Shown here: piece after piece, positions 21,663 through 29,992 of the stretch
Layout of the letters: every line of letters begins with the position of its first letter
Position numbering within the stretch: the first letter of the stretch is position 1
NCBI GenBank assembly: GCA_019118985.1
Contig: DWXX01000034.1
Span: 1 to 31,259 of the forward strand
DNA length: 31,259 bases
Source of the DNA: Candidatus Faecalibacterium faecipullorum
GTDB taxonomy: Bacteria; Bacillota; Clostridia; Oscillospirales; Ruminococcaceae
Direction of reading: 5' to 3'
The notes under the pieces: model-generated
The model's input: the letters and a program-made list of their open reading frames with translations, nothing else
Told to the model about the DNA's origin: nothing
Database searches by the model: none
Made by a program: the position numbers and the translations under genes

Positions 21663-23282
21663 ATGAAAAAGATCGATCGCCGTTCGTTTTTGAAGGGGAT
21701 GGGCATTTCCGCAGCAGCACTGGGCCTGGCCGCCTGCGGCGGGTCGGACAGCAGCAGCGCCCCCGCAGCCAGCAGCAGCGCAGGCGCCGGCGCCGCCAGC
21801 AGCGCCCCGGCCAGCGGCCCCAAGAAGGGCGGCACCCTGCGGCTGTGCTACAACAACCCCATCGCCAGCCCCGGCTACACCCCCCGCGCCAGCGGCAACG
21901 CCGCCCTGTATTACCTGACCTGCTCGTATGAGAACCTGTTCACCTACGACGCCGACGGCGCGCTGGTGCCCAAGCTCGCCACCGCCTGGGAGGTCAACGC
22001 CGAAGAGCCCAGCATCACCTGGACTTTGCGGGAGGGGGTCCAGTTCGCCGACGGCGAGCCCTTCAACGCCGAGGCCGTCAAGCGCAACATCGAGGAGTAC
22101 CAGGCCAACAACCGCACCGAGGTGGCCAACATCGCCGAGTGCCAGGTCATCGACGACACCCACATCAAGATGCTGATGGCCGAGCCCAACTCCTCCACCC
22201 TTGAGTCGGTGGGCTTCTTCGTCTTTTACATGAGCCCCAAGGCCATCGACAACCCCAGCAGCCTGGACGCCGCCACCTGCGGCACCGGCCCCTTCCAGCT
22301 GACCGAGTTTGAGACCAACGCTTACGCCATCTATACCCGCAACGACAACTACTGGCAGGAGGGCCTGCCCTACCTGGATTCGGTCGAGATCACCGTGGTC
22401 ACCGAGTCCAGCACCGGCAGCACCGCTTTCCGCGCCAACGAGTACGATATGTTCTGGATCGGCCTGACCAGCCCCACCATCCAGCAGGAGCTGATCAACG
22501 AGGGCATCTACATCAAGGAGGACAACCAGAACGGCATGGGTGTCGAGACGCTGGGCCTTGTCCCCAACAGCGCCATCGACAGCCCCTGGGCCGACGCCAA
22601 AGTCCGCCGGGCCATGTGCTACGCCATCGACTGCGACGCCATCAACGCGGCCTTCCTGATGGGCGCCGCCCAGATGACCGACCAGTGGGCGGTGCCCGGG
22701 TCGGTGACCTACAACGACGACATCAACCACTACACCTATAACCCCGAGCGCGCCAAGGAGCTGCTGGCCGAAGCGGGCTACCCCGACGGCTTTGACACCA
22801 ACATCGTGACGGTCAGCACCTATTCGGATATGTTCACCGCCATCGCCAATATGCTGAGCGCCGTGGGCATCCGCTGCACCATCCAGCAGGTGGACGCCGC
22901 CACCAACAACCAGCTCTTTGCCGACGGCACCTGGGAGGGGCTGATGGCCCACTACGCCACCGTCTCGCCCGACCTGGGCCTGTACATGGGCCGCCACCTG
23001 GACTACAATGGCGCCTACTACGCCAAGGGCATCCAGCACCCCGGCTATGAGATGGAGCTGCTGGAAGAGATCCGCCGCTGCATGGACACCGAAGAAAAGC
23101 ACGCCCTTGAAAAAGAGCTGCAGGCCGCCATCTACGACGCCGAGACCGGCTCGTGCCTGTTCGGCCGCCCGTTGTATGTCAATACGTCCTCGATGTATAA
23201 GTATGATTATGTGATCGACGACCACGCGACCGAGGCCTTCACCGCCTCGTGGGACCTGTCGGCCTGCTGGCTGAACAAGTGA
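21663..23282 (+). CDS. ABC transporter substrate-binding lipoprotein, family 5 (peptide/nickel type)
   Basis: A 539-aa exported lipoprotein that captures the substrate for the importer. The leader has a Tat-like motif DRRSFLKG and a lipobox LAAC, with C25 as the lipid anchor; both together suggest Tat export of a folded lipoprotein. A Ser/Ala/Gly-rich linker (about residues 26-52) leads to the domain, with typical family 5 features: KKGGTLRL, LVPKLATAWEV, ITWTLREGVQFADGEPFNAEAVKRNIE, GTGPFQLTEFE and YNPERAKELLAEAGYPDGFD. AGAAGGAGAA precedes ATG 21663. A terminator-like hairpin follows it, so this gene is probably expressed more than the permease genes. Family 5 proteins bind peptides, nickel complexes, opines or oligosaccharides. 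Confidence 0.95.
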   Translation: MKKIDRRSFLKGMGISAAALGLAACGGSDSSSAPAASSSAGAGAASSAPASGPKKGGTLRLCYNNPIASPGYTPRASGNAALYYLTCSYENLFTYDADGALVPKLATAWEVNAEEPSITWTLREGVQFADGEPFNAEAVKRNIEEYQANNRTEVANIAECQVIDDTHIKMLMAEPNSSTLESVGFFVFYMSPKAIDNPSSLDAATCGTGPFQLTEFETNAYAIYTRNDNYWQEGLPYLDSVEITVVTESSTGSTAFRANEYDMFWIGLTSPTIQQELINEGIYIKEDNQNGMGVETLGLVPNSAIDSPWADAKVRRAMCYAIDCDAINAAFLMGAAQMTDQWAVPGSVTYNDDINHYTYNPERAKELLAEAGYPDGFDTNIVTVSTYSDMFTAIANMLSAVGIRCTIQQVDAATNNQLFADGTWEGLMAHYATVSPDLGLYMGRHLDYNGAYYAKGIQHPGYEMELLEEIRRCMDTEEKHALEKELQAAIYDAETGSCLFGRPLYVNTSSMYKYDYVIDDHATEAFTASWDLSACWLNK

Positions 23283-23315
23283 CCCTGCGTTTCGCCTCGT
23301 CAATCCGGTTATGGG

Positions 23316-23349
23316 AAGGGGCTGCGACAGACCGGTTGCAGCCCCTTTT
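23316..23349 (+). terminator. Attenuating hairpin between the binding protein and permease genes
   Basis: AAGGGGCTGC (23316-23325) pairs perfectly with GCAGCCCCTT (23338-23347), followed by a short T-run (TTTT, 23346-23349). It is weak enough to allow read-through and is the usual device for making more binding protein than membrane components. Confidence 0.75.
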
Positions 23350-23378
23350 CCTGACCTGACCTTCCTGGAGGGACAGCT

Positions 23379-24329
23379 ATGAGCAAACATCTCCTGAAGA
23401 TGATCGGCAAGCGGATGCTGCAGTCCTGCGTGACCATCCTCTTCGTCACCCTTTTCGTCTTTGCGCTGATCCAGATGGTGCCCGGCGACCCGGTGGCAAA
23501 CTACCTGGGCGCGTCCGCCACCGAGGAACAGATCGAATACTACCGCCATCTGTACGGCTTTGACCAGCCGGTCATCCTGCAGTACCTCAACTGGGTGACG
23601 GGGCTGTTCCGCGGCACCATGGGCCAGTCCATCAGCTACCAGTCTGAGATCGCCGACATCATCCTGCCGCGCCTGGCGGTGACCCTGTCGATGGTGGCCC
23701 CCGCCTTTGTCATCGGCACTTTGACCGGCGTGCTGCTGGGCATCGTGGCGGCCAAGAACCGCGGCAAATGGCTGGACAGCGTCATCTGCTTTTTCGCCAA
23801 CATCGGCGTGTCCATGCCCATGTTCTGGCTGGGCATGATGGGTATGCTGGTCTTTGCACTGCGGCTGCGGGTGCTGCCCAGCTCGGGCTATGTGCCGATG
23901 GAGCGCGACTTCACCGAGTGGCTGCGCCACATGGTCATGCCCATCATCGTCATGAGCCTGGGCGTCAACGCCAGCATCCTGCGGCTGACCCGCTCTTCCA
24001 TGCTGGAGGTGATGCGGCAGGACTACGTCACCACCGCCCGCGCCAAGGGCGTGTCGCGGCGGGGGGTCACCTTCCGCCATCAGCTGCGCAACTCGCTGAT
24101 CCCCATCGTCACCACCCTGGGCAGCCGCCTGGGCACCATGGTGGGCAGCACCGTTCTGATCGAGAGCCTCTTCGTCATACCGGGGCTGGGCAGCGTGATG
24201 ATGAACGGCATCAGCACCCGCGACTTCATGCTGGTGGCCAACGGCGTGCTGGTCATCTCGATCTTTGTCGCCCTGTGCAACCTGGTGGTCGATATCCTCT
24301 ACGGCATCATCGACCCCCGGACCCGTTAA
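23379..24329 (+). CDS. DppB-type ABC transporter permease
   Basis: A 316-aa membrane protein. The start (MLQSCVTILFVTLFVFALIQMVPGDPV) is the first membrane helix and the conserved MVPGDP of the DppB/OppB/NikB family. The cytoplasmic EAA loop that contacts the ATPases is seen in DYVTTARAKGVSRRGVTFRHQLRNSLIPI. C-terminal ...VVDILYGIIDPRTR is standard. GGAGGG lies 8 nt before ATG 23379, and the next gene starts 12 bp after its stop. Confidence 0.95.
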   Translation: MSKHLLKMIGKRMLQSCVTILFVTLFVFALIQMVPGDPVANYLGASATEEQIEYYRHLYGFDQPVILQYLNWVTGLFRGTMGQSISYQSEIADIILPRLAVTLSMVAPAFVIGTLTGVLLGIVAAKNRGKWLDSVICFFANIGVSMPMFWLGMMGMLVFALRLRVLPSSGYVPMERDFTEWLRHMVMPIIVMSLGVNASILRLTRSSMLEVMRQDYVTTARAKGVSRRGVTFRHQLRNSLIPIVTTLGSRLGTMVGSTVLIESLFVIPGLGSVMMNGISTRDFMLVANGVLVISIFVALCNLVVDILYGIIDPRTR

Positions 24330-24341
24330 GGAGGAAACGCC

Positions 24342-25292
24342 ATGGATACCAAAAAGCAAGGCCTGTTGGGCAGGCTCCGCTCCTCCCGCGTGCTGCGGGT
24401 CATGTTCGGGCGCAAGATCATCGTGGTCTGCGCCGCGCTGGTGGTGCTGATGATCCTGGTGGCCATCTTTGCGCCGGTCATCGCACCCTACGACCCCAAT
24501 CAGGACGATCTGTACAACGTGCTGAAGGGCTGCAGCCCTGAGCACTGGCTGGGCACCGACGCCAACGGCCGCGACGTGCTGAGCCGGATCATCTACGGGG
24601 CGCGGGTGTCCTTCATCGTGGGCGTGGTGTCGGTGCTGATCTCGAGCGTCATCGGCATCGCGCTGGGCCTGGTGTCGGGCATGGCGGGCGGCGTGGCCGA
24701 CGCCTTCATCATGCGTGTGATGGACGCGATGCAGGCCATCCCGATGCTGATCCTGGCCATGTTCCTGGGGGCCATCCTGGGGCAGGGGCTGGGCAATGTC
24801 TGCCTTGCCATCGGCATCTCGATGGTGCCGGGCTATGCCCGCGTCACCCGCGGGCAGGTGCTCAGCGTCCGCAACGCCGACTATGTGACGGCGGGGGTGC
24901 TGTGCGGCGCCTCGCCCATCCGCAACACGCTGGTACATGTGTTCCCCAACTGCCTGTCGGTGAACATCGTCACCATGACCGCCAGCCTGGGCGGCGCCAT
25001 CCTGGCGGAGGCCAACCTGAGCTTCCTGGGCATGGGTATCGCGCCGCCGGCGGCCAGCTGGGGCGCCATGGTCAGCGGCGGGTATAAGTACCTGTCCACC
25101 CAGCCGGTCATCGCCATCGCACCGGGCGTGGCCATCATCATCCTGGTGCTGTGCTGCAATATGTGCGGCGACGCGCTGCGCGACGCCCTCGACCCCAAGC
25201 TGCGGGGCACCCTGGGCAGCGGCCATGCGCTGCATCCGAAGAAAAAGAAGGCGGCCGCCCGGCCGCGCAAGAGCGAAAGCGGGGTGGCCTGA
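24342..25292 (+). CDS. DppC-type ABC transporter permease
   Basis: A 316-aa membrane protein with about six helices. PYDPNQDD, HWLGTDANGRDVLSRIIYGARVSFIVG is the highly conserved N-terminal part of DppC/OppC/NikC, and the EAA loop is NADYVTAGVLCGASPIRNTLVHVFPN. The C-terminus carries a basic tail (KKKKAAARPRK). AAGGAGG precedes ATG 24342. Its TGA is directly followed by the ATG of the next gene (TGAATG), so translation is probably coupled. Confidence 0.95.
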   Translation: MDTKKQGLLGRLRSSRVLRVMFGRKIIVVCAALVVLMILVAIFAPVIAPYDPNQDDLYNVLKGCSPEHWLGTDANGRDVLSRIIYGARVSFIVGVVSVLISSVIGIALGLVSGMAGGVADAFIMRVMDAMQAIPMLILAMFLGAILGQGLGNVCLAIGISMVPGYARVTRGQVLSVRNADYVTAGVLCGASPIRNTLVHVFPNCLSVNIVTMTASLGGAILAEANLSFLGMGIAPPAASWGAMVSGGYKYLSTQPVIAIAPGVAIIILVLCCNMCGDALRDALDPKLRGTLGSGHALHPKKKKAAARPRKSESGVA

Positions 25293-26276
25293 ATGAGTGA
25301 CAAACTGCTGCAGGTGCGCGATCTGAGCGCAGAGTACGACACCGAGATCGCCACGGTCTACGCCGTCAACGGCCTGGACCTGGACCTCGGGTACGGCGAA
25401 TCGCTGGGACTGGTGGGTGAGACCGGCGCCGGCAAGACCACCACCGCCCTGAGCATCATCCAGCTGCTGCCCGAGGGCATCGGCTTTGTGACCGGCGGGT
25501 CGATCGTGCTGGACGGGGTGGATATGCTCAATGAAAGCGAGGAGAACATCCGCAAGATGCGGGGCAGCGTGGTGTCCATGATCTTCCAGGACCCGATGTC
25601 CGCCCTCAACCCGGTGATGACGGTGGGGGCCCAGATCATGGAGGTGCTGCGCATCCACCACCCCGAGCAGAGCCGCGCCCAGCTGGAAGCCCGTGTGGAC
25701 GAGATGATGGAGCTGGTGGGCATACCTGCCAGGCGCAAGGAGGAGTACCCCCACCAGTTCAGCGGCGGCATGAAGCAGCGGATCGTTATCGCCATCGCCC
25801 TGGCCTGCGAGCCCAAGCTGATCCTGGCCGACGAGCCCACCACCGCCCTGGACGTCACCATCCAGGCGCAGATGCTGGGCCTGATCAACGAGCTGCAGAA
25901 GCGGCTGAACACCGCCATGATCCTGATCACCCACGACCTGGGCGTAGTGGCCCAAACCTGCGAGAAGGTAATGGTCATGTACGCGGGCGAAGCCATCGAG
26001 TACGGCACGGTGGAGGATATTTTTGAGAGCGGGCTGCGCCACCCCTACACCCAGGGGCTGTTCAACGCCATCCCCAAGCTGGACCAGGAGACCCGCCGCC
26101 TCGAGGCCATCGAGGGGATGATGAGCGACCCCACCAAAAAGATCGAGGGCTGCCGCTTTGCCGACCGGTGCAAGTACGCCGGCGCGGCCTGCCGCGCCCG
26201 CCAGACCATGCGCGAGGTCAGCCCCGGGCACCTGATCCGCTGCTGCCGCTTTGACCCATCACAGCCCACCGACTGA
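25293..26276 (+). CDS. DppD-type ABC transporter ATP-binding protein
   Basis: A 327-aa ATPase. Walker A is GETGAGKTT (from G42), the ABC signature is FSGGMKQR (S157), and Walker B is LILADEPTTALD, followed by the switch histidine in ITHDLGVV. The C-terminal extension has the family's cysteine-rich oligopeptide domain (EGCRFADRCKYAGAAC), which in some relatives binds a Fe-S cluster. There is no strong ribosome binding site and the ATG abuts the preceding stop, so it relies on coupling with dppC. Confidence 0.95.
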   Translation: MSDKLLQVRDLSAEYDTEIATVYAVNGLDLDLGYGESLGLVGETGAGKTTTALSIIQLLPEGIGFVTGGSIVLDGVDMLNESEENIRKMRGSVVSMIFQDPMSALNPVMTVGAQIMEVLRIHHPEQSRAQLEARVDEMMELVGIPARRKEEYPHQFSGGMKQRIVIAIALACEPKLILADEPTTALDVTIQAQMLGLINELQKRLNTAMILITHDLGVVAQTCEKVMVMYAGEAIEYGTVEDIFESGLRHPYTQGLFNAIPKLDQETRRLEAIEGMMSDPTKKIEGCRFADRCKYAGAACRARQTMREVSPGHLIRCCRFDPSQPTD

Positions 26277-26301
26277 CGCCGCAAGCGGGAGGATACGACC
26301 T

Positions 26302-27258
26302 ATGGAAGAAAAAGTACTTGTTGAGGCCATCGACCTGAAGAAATACTTCAAGGTGGGCGGCAGCAGCCGCCTGCACGCGGTGGACGGCGTCCATTTCAAG
26401 ATCAAAAAGGGCACCACCCTCGGCGTGGTGGGGGAGAGCGGCTGCGGCAAATCCACCCTGGGGCGGCTGCTGCTGCGGCTGTACGACGTCACCGACGGCC
26501 AGATCATTTATGACGGCGAGGACATCGCCCACCTGCCCCCCAAAGAGCTCAAGCGGGTGCGCGCCCGGATGCAGATGATCTTCCAGGACCCGTCCGGCTC
26601 GCTGGACCCCCGCAAGAGCGTCAAAGACCTGATCGGCGAGCCGCTGAAGGTCTACAACGTCTGCCGTACCCGGGAAGAGTATGACGCCAAAGTGGCTCAG
26701 ATCATGCAGACCGTCGGGCTGGACCAGCGGTACGCCGACAGCTTCAGCCATGAACTGGACGGCGGCCGCCGCCAGCGGATCGGCATCGGGCGGGCGCTGG
26801 CCATGGACCCCGAGTTCATCGTCTGCGACGAGCCCGTCTCGGCGCTGGACGTCTCGATCCAGGCGCAGATCCTCAACCTGCTGATGGACCTGCAGGACGA
26901 CAAGGGGCTGACCTATATCTTCATCACCCACGACCTGAGCGTGGTCAAGCACATCAGCCACGAGATCATGGTCATGTACCTGGGCCAGTGCGTCGAGTAC
27001 GCCCGGACGGCCGATCTGTTCGAAAGGCCGCTGCACCCCTACACCCAGGGCCTGCTGGACGCGGTGCCCATCCCCAGCCTGCGGGCCAAGAAGCTCTCCA
27101 CCCAGGTCATGCGGGGGGAGCTGACCAGTCCCATCGACCCGGCGCCGGGCTGCCGCTTTGCGGCGCGCTGCCCCTACGCCACCGACGCCTGCCGGGGCAA
27201 AGACATCCCCCTGAAGGAAGTGGAGCCGGGCCATTACGTCAGCTGCACCCGCTTTTGA
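26302..27258 (+). CDS. DppF-type ABC transporter ATP-binding protein with variant signature motif
   Basis: A 318-aa ATPase, the partner of the preceding one. Walker A GESGCGKS (44-51), Walker B FIVCDEPVSALD and switch ITHDLSVV are normal. The ABC signature reads LDGGR (L152-R156) within SHELDGGRRQRIGIGRAL instead of LSGGQ: the serine that contacts ATP gamma-phosphate is an aspartate. The C-terminal PGCRFAARCPYATDAC is typical. ATG 26302 follows GGGAGGA and gives the usual N-terminus; an ATG at 26251 would overlap the upstream gene. Because a heterodimeric importer has two unequal ATP sites, the change may mark one site as weak or non-hydrolysing. Confidence 0.94.
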   Translation: MEEKVLVEAIDLKKYFKVGGSSRLHAVDGVHFKIKKGTTLGVVGESGCGKSTLGRLLLRLYDVTDGQIIYDGEDIAHLPPKELKRVRARMQMIFQDPSGSLDPRKSVKDLIGEPLKVYNVCRTREEYDAKVAQIMQTVGLDQRYADSFSHELDGGRRQRIGIGRALAMDPEFIVCDEPVSALDVSIQAQILNLLMDLQDDKGLTYIFITHDLSVVKHISHEIMVMYLGQCVEYARTADLFERPLHPYTQGLLDAVPIPSLRAKKLSTQVMRGELTSPIDPAPGCRFAARCPYATDACRGKDIPLKEVEPGHYVSCTRF

Positions 27259-27282
27259 GCCAAGGGAAAGGAGAAAAGCGCC

Positions 27283-28959
27283 ATGGCAAAGGAAATGACC
27301 CAGCAAGAGCGCCGGCAGGAGGCCATCCGCAGCGTGCAGGAGCAGTTCGACGCCCGCCCGCCGCGCGGCGCGGGCTGCGGCTGCACCGTCGAGGAGGTCT
27401 GGCTGCCCATGTCGGACGGGGTCAGGCTGTACACCCAGGTCTGGCGCCCCGACTGCGAGGGGCCCGTCCCGGTGCTGGTGCAGCGCAGCTGCTACCCCGA
27501 CCAGATCGACCTGTACAGGGTCTACGGGCGGGAGCTGACCCGGCGGGGCTACGGCTACGTGGTGCAGATCTGCCGCGGCACCGGCCCCAGCGAGGGCAGC
27601 TGGGAGCCCAACGTCAACGAGCGCGCCGACGGCCGCGATATGCTGCAGTGGCTCAACGACCAGCCCTGGGCCGAGAGCATCGGCTACTTTGGGGCGAGCT
27701 ATCTGGCCCTGACCGGCTGGGCGGTGGCGGACATCCTGCCGCCCAAAGTCAAGGGGATGCTGCTGACAGTGTACGGCACCGACCGCTTCACCTCGGCGTA
27801 TGAGAAGGGGCTGTTCCGCCACGACGTGCTGACCGGCTGGGCCATGGCCAACGCCGGCCGCCCGGTGACGGCGGACTACCTGGCCAGCTGCCGCTACCGC
27901 CCCCACGCCGAAGTGGACGCCGCCCTCTGGGGCGGGCGGCTGGCATGGTACCAGGACTGGATCCACGCCACCCGCGCCGACGACCCCTACTGGCAGCAGG
28001 GCTGGTGGAAGCTGCTGCGGGACATCCCCGGCAGGATGCAGGTGCCGGTCTACATCGTGGATGCATGGTACGACCACCACTTCGGCAGCGCCATCCGCAC
28101 CTGGGAGAGCCTGAACGACAAGGTGCGGGCCCACAGCTGGCTGGACATCGGCTGCTGGAACCATATGTCCCAGCCCTGCACCGACTGGGGCGGCAACCGC
28201 CATCTGGAAAACGGGGACGTGGGGCGGATCCTCACGTGGTTCGATTTGCTGCTCAAGGAAAAGCGCCTGCCCGAAGGGCGGGTGTCGGCCTACATCATGC
28301 GGGAGGACGCCTGGCGGCAGCTGGACCGCTGGCCGGTGCCGGCGGCGCAGACGGCGCGGTTCTACCTGGCCGGGGGCGGCCGCCTGACCGAACGACCCGA
28401 AGCGGAAGGCACCCGCACCTTCCGCTACGACCCCGAGGACCCCTGCCCCACCCATGGGGCCGAGAGCGTCCTGACCACCATCGCCGAGGCGGGCAGCCTG
28501 CGCCAGCCGGGGCCGGACTGGCGGCCGGACGTCATCAGCTTTGTCAGCGGGCCGCTGACCAGGCCGCTGCCCATCTGCGGCAGGATCAAAGTCCGCCTGC
28601 GGGCGGCCACCGACGGCGGGGACACCGCCTTCACCGCCAAGGTGATGGAAGTGTTCCCCGACGGGACGGCCTACAACATCCGGGGCGGCATCACCACCAT
28701 CCAGGCCGACCTGACGGCGGGGGCGGAGTACACCCCCGGCCAGCCGGCAGACCTCTGCGTCGATCTGTGGGACATGGCCTGGACGGTGCAGCCCGGCAGC
28801 CGGCTGCGGGTGGACATCTCGTCCTCTGACTTCCCGCAGTACGCGGCCCACAGCAACTACCCCGGCGTCTGGTCGGAGCAGAAAGAGACCCGTGTGGCGC
28901 AGCAGACGGTCTGGCTTGGGGCGGGCAGCTGCCTTGAGCTGCCGCTGCGCCGGACGTGA
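27283..28959 (+). CDS. CocE/NonD-family hydrolase (X-Pro dipeptidyl-peptidase-like)
   Basis: A 558-aa protein without a signal peptide, so cytoplasmic. The alpha/beta hydrolase domain shows VWLPMSDGVRLYTQVWRP (the opening strand of the family), CRGTGPSEGSW, nucleophile S139 in GYFGASYLA, the acid in YIVDAWYDHHF and the histidine in GCWNHMSQ. The C-terminal third is the jelly-roll domain (PDVISFVSGPLTRPLPICGRIKVRLRAATDG ... GSRLRVDISSSDFPQYA). The family includes X-Pro dipeptidyl-peptidases, alpha-amino-acid ester hydrolases and cocaine esterase. AAAGGAGA precedes ATG 27283, 25 bp after the dppF stop, so it is in the ABC operon and likely hydrolyses what that importer brings in. Confidence 0.9.
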   Translation: MAKEMTQQERRQEAIRSVQEQFDARPPRGAGCGCTVEEVWLPMSDGVRLYTQVWRPDCEGPVPVLVQRSCYPDQIDLYRVYGRELTRRGYGYVVQICRGTGPSEGSWEPNVNERADGRDMLQWLNDQPWAESIGYFGASYLALTGWAVADILPPKVKGMLLTVYGTDRFTSAYEKGLFRHDVLTGWAMANAGRPVTADYLASCRYRPHAEVDAALWGGRLAWYQDWIHATRADDPYWQQGWWKLLRDIPGRMQVPVYIVDAWYDHHFGSAIRTWESLNDKVRAHSWLDIGCWNHMSQPCTDWGGNRHLENGDVGRILTWFDLLLKEKRLPEGRVSAYIMREDAWRQLDRWPVPAAQTARFYLAGGGRLTERPEAEGTRTFRYDPEDPCPTHGAESVLTTIAEAGSLRQPGPDWRPDVISFVSGPLTRPLPICGRIKVRLRAATDGGDTAFTAKVMEVFPDGTAYNIRGGITTIQADLTAGAEYTPGQPADLCVDLWDMAWTVQPGSRLRVDISSSDFPQYAAHSNYPGVWSEQKETRVAQQTVWLGAGSCLELPLRRT

Positions 28960-28993
28960 CACCACCCCTTGACCGAGAAAGGAGGGCGCGGCC

Positions 28994-29932
28994 ATGCCGC
29001 AGCAGTATCTCGCGCTGGATTTCGGCGGGACTTTCACAAAATACGCCCTGATGGACAAGGCGGGGGCCTTCCTCGCCCAGGGCAAGACCCCTTCGGGCCG
29101 TGGCAGCCTGGAGCAGATGCTGGCGGCGGTCCGGCCGCTGAGAGACGCCTTTGCCGGGCAGTACGCAGGGGTGGCCGTCTCGATGCCGGGCCGGATCGAC
29201 GCGGCGCGGGGCGTCGCCTGCACCGGCGGCAGCTTCCATTTCATCCGGGACACCCCCATGCAGGCGCTGCTGGAAGAGATGTTCGGCGCGCCGGTCACCA
29301 TCGCCAACGACGGCAAATGCGCCGCAAGCGCCGAGGCGTGGAACGGCGCCCTTGCCGATGTTGAGGACGGCGTGGTGATCGTCCTGGGCACCGGCACAGG
29401 GGGCGGCATCGTCCTGGGCGGCCGGGTGCGGATGGGCTGCGCCTTTGGCGCCGGGGAGCTGTCCTACCTGGGGGTGGACCTGCACCGGCTGGTGGAGCGC
29501 GGGCTGGAAAAGACCCCCGATTCGATGGAGAGCATCTGGGCCAACTATATGTCGGCCACCGGCCTGCTGAAGTTTTACGGCCGGTGCAAGGGCCTGGACG
29601 GCCCCATCCCGGGGGTGGACGGCCTGGCGTTCTTCGCCGCCTACGACCGGGGCGAGCCGGAAGCCCGGGCGGCGCTGGCGCGGTTCGGCCAGTATGCGGC
29701 GGCCGGCATCTACTCGATGCAGGCGGTGCTGGACGTGCAGCGGGTGGCCATCGGCGGCGGCATCAGCGCCCGCCCCGAGGTCACCGCCGTCATCCGCGAC
29801 AGCGTGGACCGGCTCTTTGAGGCCATCCCCTTCACCACCTTCGGCCGGCCCGAGGTGGTCCCCTGCCGTCACGGCAACAACGCCAACCTGATGGGCGCTC
29901 TCTCGTTCCATCTGGATCGGCACGGCGGGTGA
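28994..29932 (+). CDS. ROK-family sugar kinase
   Basis: A 312-aa kinase. The ATP phosphate loop is DFGGTFTK (D9-K16), the catalytic base is D106 in TIANDGKCA, and the second phosphate motif is GTGTGGG (132-138). The zinc-binding CxCGxxGCxE of ROK glucokinases and ROK repressors is absent; the sequence is GCAFGAGELSYLGV, with E155 in the position used for sugar contact. This resembles ROK kinases for beta-glucosides or N-acetyl-hexosamines better than standard glucokinase. There is no DNA-binding domain at the N-terminus, so it is not a repressor. AAAGGAGG precedes ATG 28994, 34 bp after the hydrolase stop, which puts it at the end of the ABC operon. Confidence 0.9.
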   Translation: MPQQYLALDFGGTFTKYALMDKAGAFLAQGKTPSGRGSLEQMLAAVRPLRDAFAGQYAGVAVSMPGRIDAARGVACTGGSFHFIRDTPMQALLEEMFGAPVTIANDGKCAASAEAWNGALADVEDGVVIVLGTGTGGGIVLGGRVRMGCAFGAGELSYLGVDLHRLVERGLEKTPDSMESIWANYMSATGLLKFYGRCKGLDGPIPGVDGLAFFAAYDRGEPEARAALARFGQYAAAGIYSMQAVLDVQRVAIGGGISARPEVTAVIRDSVDRLFEAIPFTTFGRPEVVPCRHGNNANLMGALSFHLDRHGG

Positions 29933-29992
29933 GAGAGGCGGCGCATATTCCCCCCGCGTCCGGCCTAGAATAGGAGGCAGGAGGGATGCCGC

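Noticed and set aside
21564..26231. A 1555-codon open frame on the minus strand across the binding protein, permease and ATPase genes
   Set aside because: It is the antisense of clearly recognisable ABC genes in GC-rich DNA. The translation is repetitive in G, A, V, D and H, has no domain I recognise, and lacks a ribosome binding site.
26218..29409. A 1063-codon minus-strand open frame opposite the dppF, hydrolase and ROK genes
   Set aside because: It is a mirror of three well-supported plus-strand genes; its composition is that of a GC-rich antisense frame.
28994..29932. The ROK protein as a transcriptional repressor
   Set aside because: There is no helix-turn-helix domain before the kinase fold; the protein starts directly at the phosphate-binding strand.
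29966..29971. TAGAAT as a separate promoter for the di-iron protein gene
   Set aside because: No acceptable -35 box is found 16-18 bp upstream, so I mention it only as a possibility within that gene entry.
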